Assembly (NCBI GenBank): GCA_900552935.1
Contig: USBN01000056.1
Location: 1 to 6,438, forward strand
Source of the DNA: an uncultured Coriobacteriaceae bacterium
GTDB taxonomy: Bacteria; Actinomycetota; Coriobacteriia; Coriobacteriales; Atopobiaceae
Length of the DNA: 6,438 bases
Reading direction: 5' to 3'
In this document: positions 6,087 to 6,438 of the stretch, in pieces
How the letters are laid out: each line of letters begins with the position of its first letter
Numbering within the stretch: the first letter of the stretch is position 1
Made by a program: the position numbers and the translations under genes
The notes under the pieces: model-generated
Database searches by the model: none
The model's input: the letters and a program-made list of their open reading frames with translations, nothing else
Told to the model about the DNA's origin: nothing

Positions 6087-6438
6087 CTAGAGGTTGGTCT
6101 GGACGATTCTCGGGAGCCCCTCGAACAACGCCGTGCCGAGAAGCGCGAGGGCGAGCAGAAGCACGAGTGCGAGCGAAGCGTCGCCCGCCGACGTGCGTGC
6201 GATGGCAAAAACAGCGCTCTTTACCTCGCTATTCGTTGATGACTTAAGGTCTGCGAGCATAGCCCACGTCGCGTCGGGGTCAGTCCCGGGAAGCGTCGCG
6301 AGCTGCTCGCGCCATCGGGCGAGGGCGAGGCCATTCGATGCCGCGAGCGTATCGCGTGCCGCCTGGCGCTCGATGGGCGAAAGGGCCCCGGAGAACGTTC
6401 GCTCGCGGCCGTCCTCGTCGGCAGGTAGCGCCTTGATC
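6087..6438 (-). CDS. C-terminal part of a membrane-anchored protein
   Basis: Reading the minus strand from the window edge gives 116 open codons ending in TAG at 6089-6087; the start lies outside. The visible part begins IKALPADEDGRERTFSGALS, continues with a helical, Ala/Arg-rich region (for example LALARWREQLATLPG), and ends with one hydrophobic segment ASLALVLLLALALLGTAL near residues 87-104, followed by only about 12 residues (FEGLPRIVQTNL). One membrane helix so near the C-terminus suggests a tail-anchored protein or the last helix of a larger membrane protein. The family is not recognisable from this part. It is 136 bases upstream of the TPR-like gene in the same direction and probably belongs to the same operon, so it could be the membrane anchor for the TPR-like protein and ATPase; that is inference. 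Confidence 0.72.
   Translation of the reverse strand, partial: IKALPADEDGRERTFSGALSPIERQAARDTLAASNGLALARWREQLATLPGTDPDATWAMLADLKSSTNSEVKSAVFAIARTSAGDASLALVLLLALALLGTALFEGLPRIVQTNL

Noticed and set aside
5951..6208. N-terminal extension of the TPR-like protein by 86 residues
   Set aside because: The extension is basic and Ser/Arg/Pro-rich, overlaps the end of the preceding gene and lacks a ribosome-binding site, whereas the ATG at 5950-5948 has AAGGGA at ideal spacing.
5147..6247. 366-codon open frame on the plus strand
   Set aside because: It is antisense to the TPR-like gene and the membrane-anchored partial gene, without a ribosome-binding site or motif. It is a shadow frame.

Overview
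The window is GC-rich and tightly packed, and every gene I can support lies on the minus strand, so transcription runs from high to low coordinates. The membrane sulfatase-family protein carries an N-terminal YVDPSVMTYTIQALAGV segment that I associate with Actinobacteria of the class Coriobacteriia (Olsenella, Collinsella, Atopobium type). That assignment rests on recognition and composition only. There are no rRNA, tRNA, CRISPR, transposase or phage genes here.

Layout in transcription order: (1) 6438-6087, the C-terminal part of a protein with one membrane segment close to its end, cut by the window edge; (2) 5950-4910, a 346-residue, TPR-like helical protein with an acidic N-terminus; (3) a 310-base spacer with two hairpins and a degenerate 37-base tandem repeat; (4) 4599-4024, an unrecognised 191-residue acidic protein; (5) 3939-3466, an unrecognised 157-residue acidic protein; (6) 3464-2316, an AAA+ ATPase of the CbbX/SpoVK/EccA group with an unusual N-terminal domain of about 120 residues, one base downstream of gene 5; (7) a hairpin directly after the ATPase stop, then a promoter-like -10 element; (8) 2243-72, a polytopic membrane protein with an extracytoplasmic LtaS/EptA-type phosphotransferase (sulfatase-fold) domain; (9) 17-1, the first codons of a further gene.

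The first five genes look like one functional set: a membrane-anchored protein, a TPR-like scaffold, two small acidic proteins that could be YbjN/CesT-like chaperones, and a ring-forming AAA+ ATPase. The mixture recalls the EccA ATPase plus EspG chaperone pairing of type VII secretion, but no WXG100 substrate, EccC or other secretion core component is visible, so this is a hypothesis. The sulfatase-like gene probably belongs to a separate envelope-polymer function with its own promoter. The spacers share short leader motifs, the most unexpected non-coding signal in the window.
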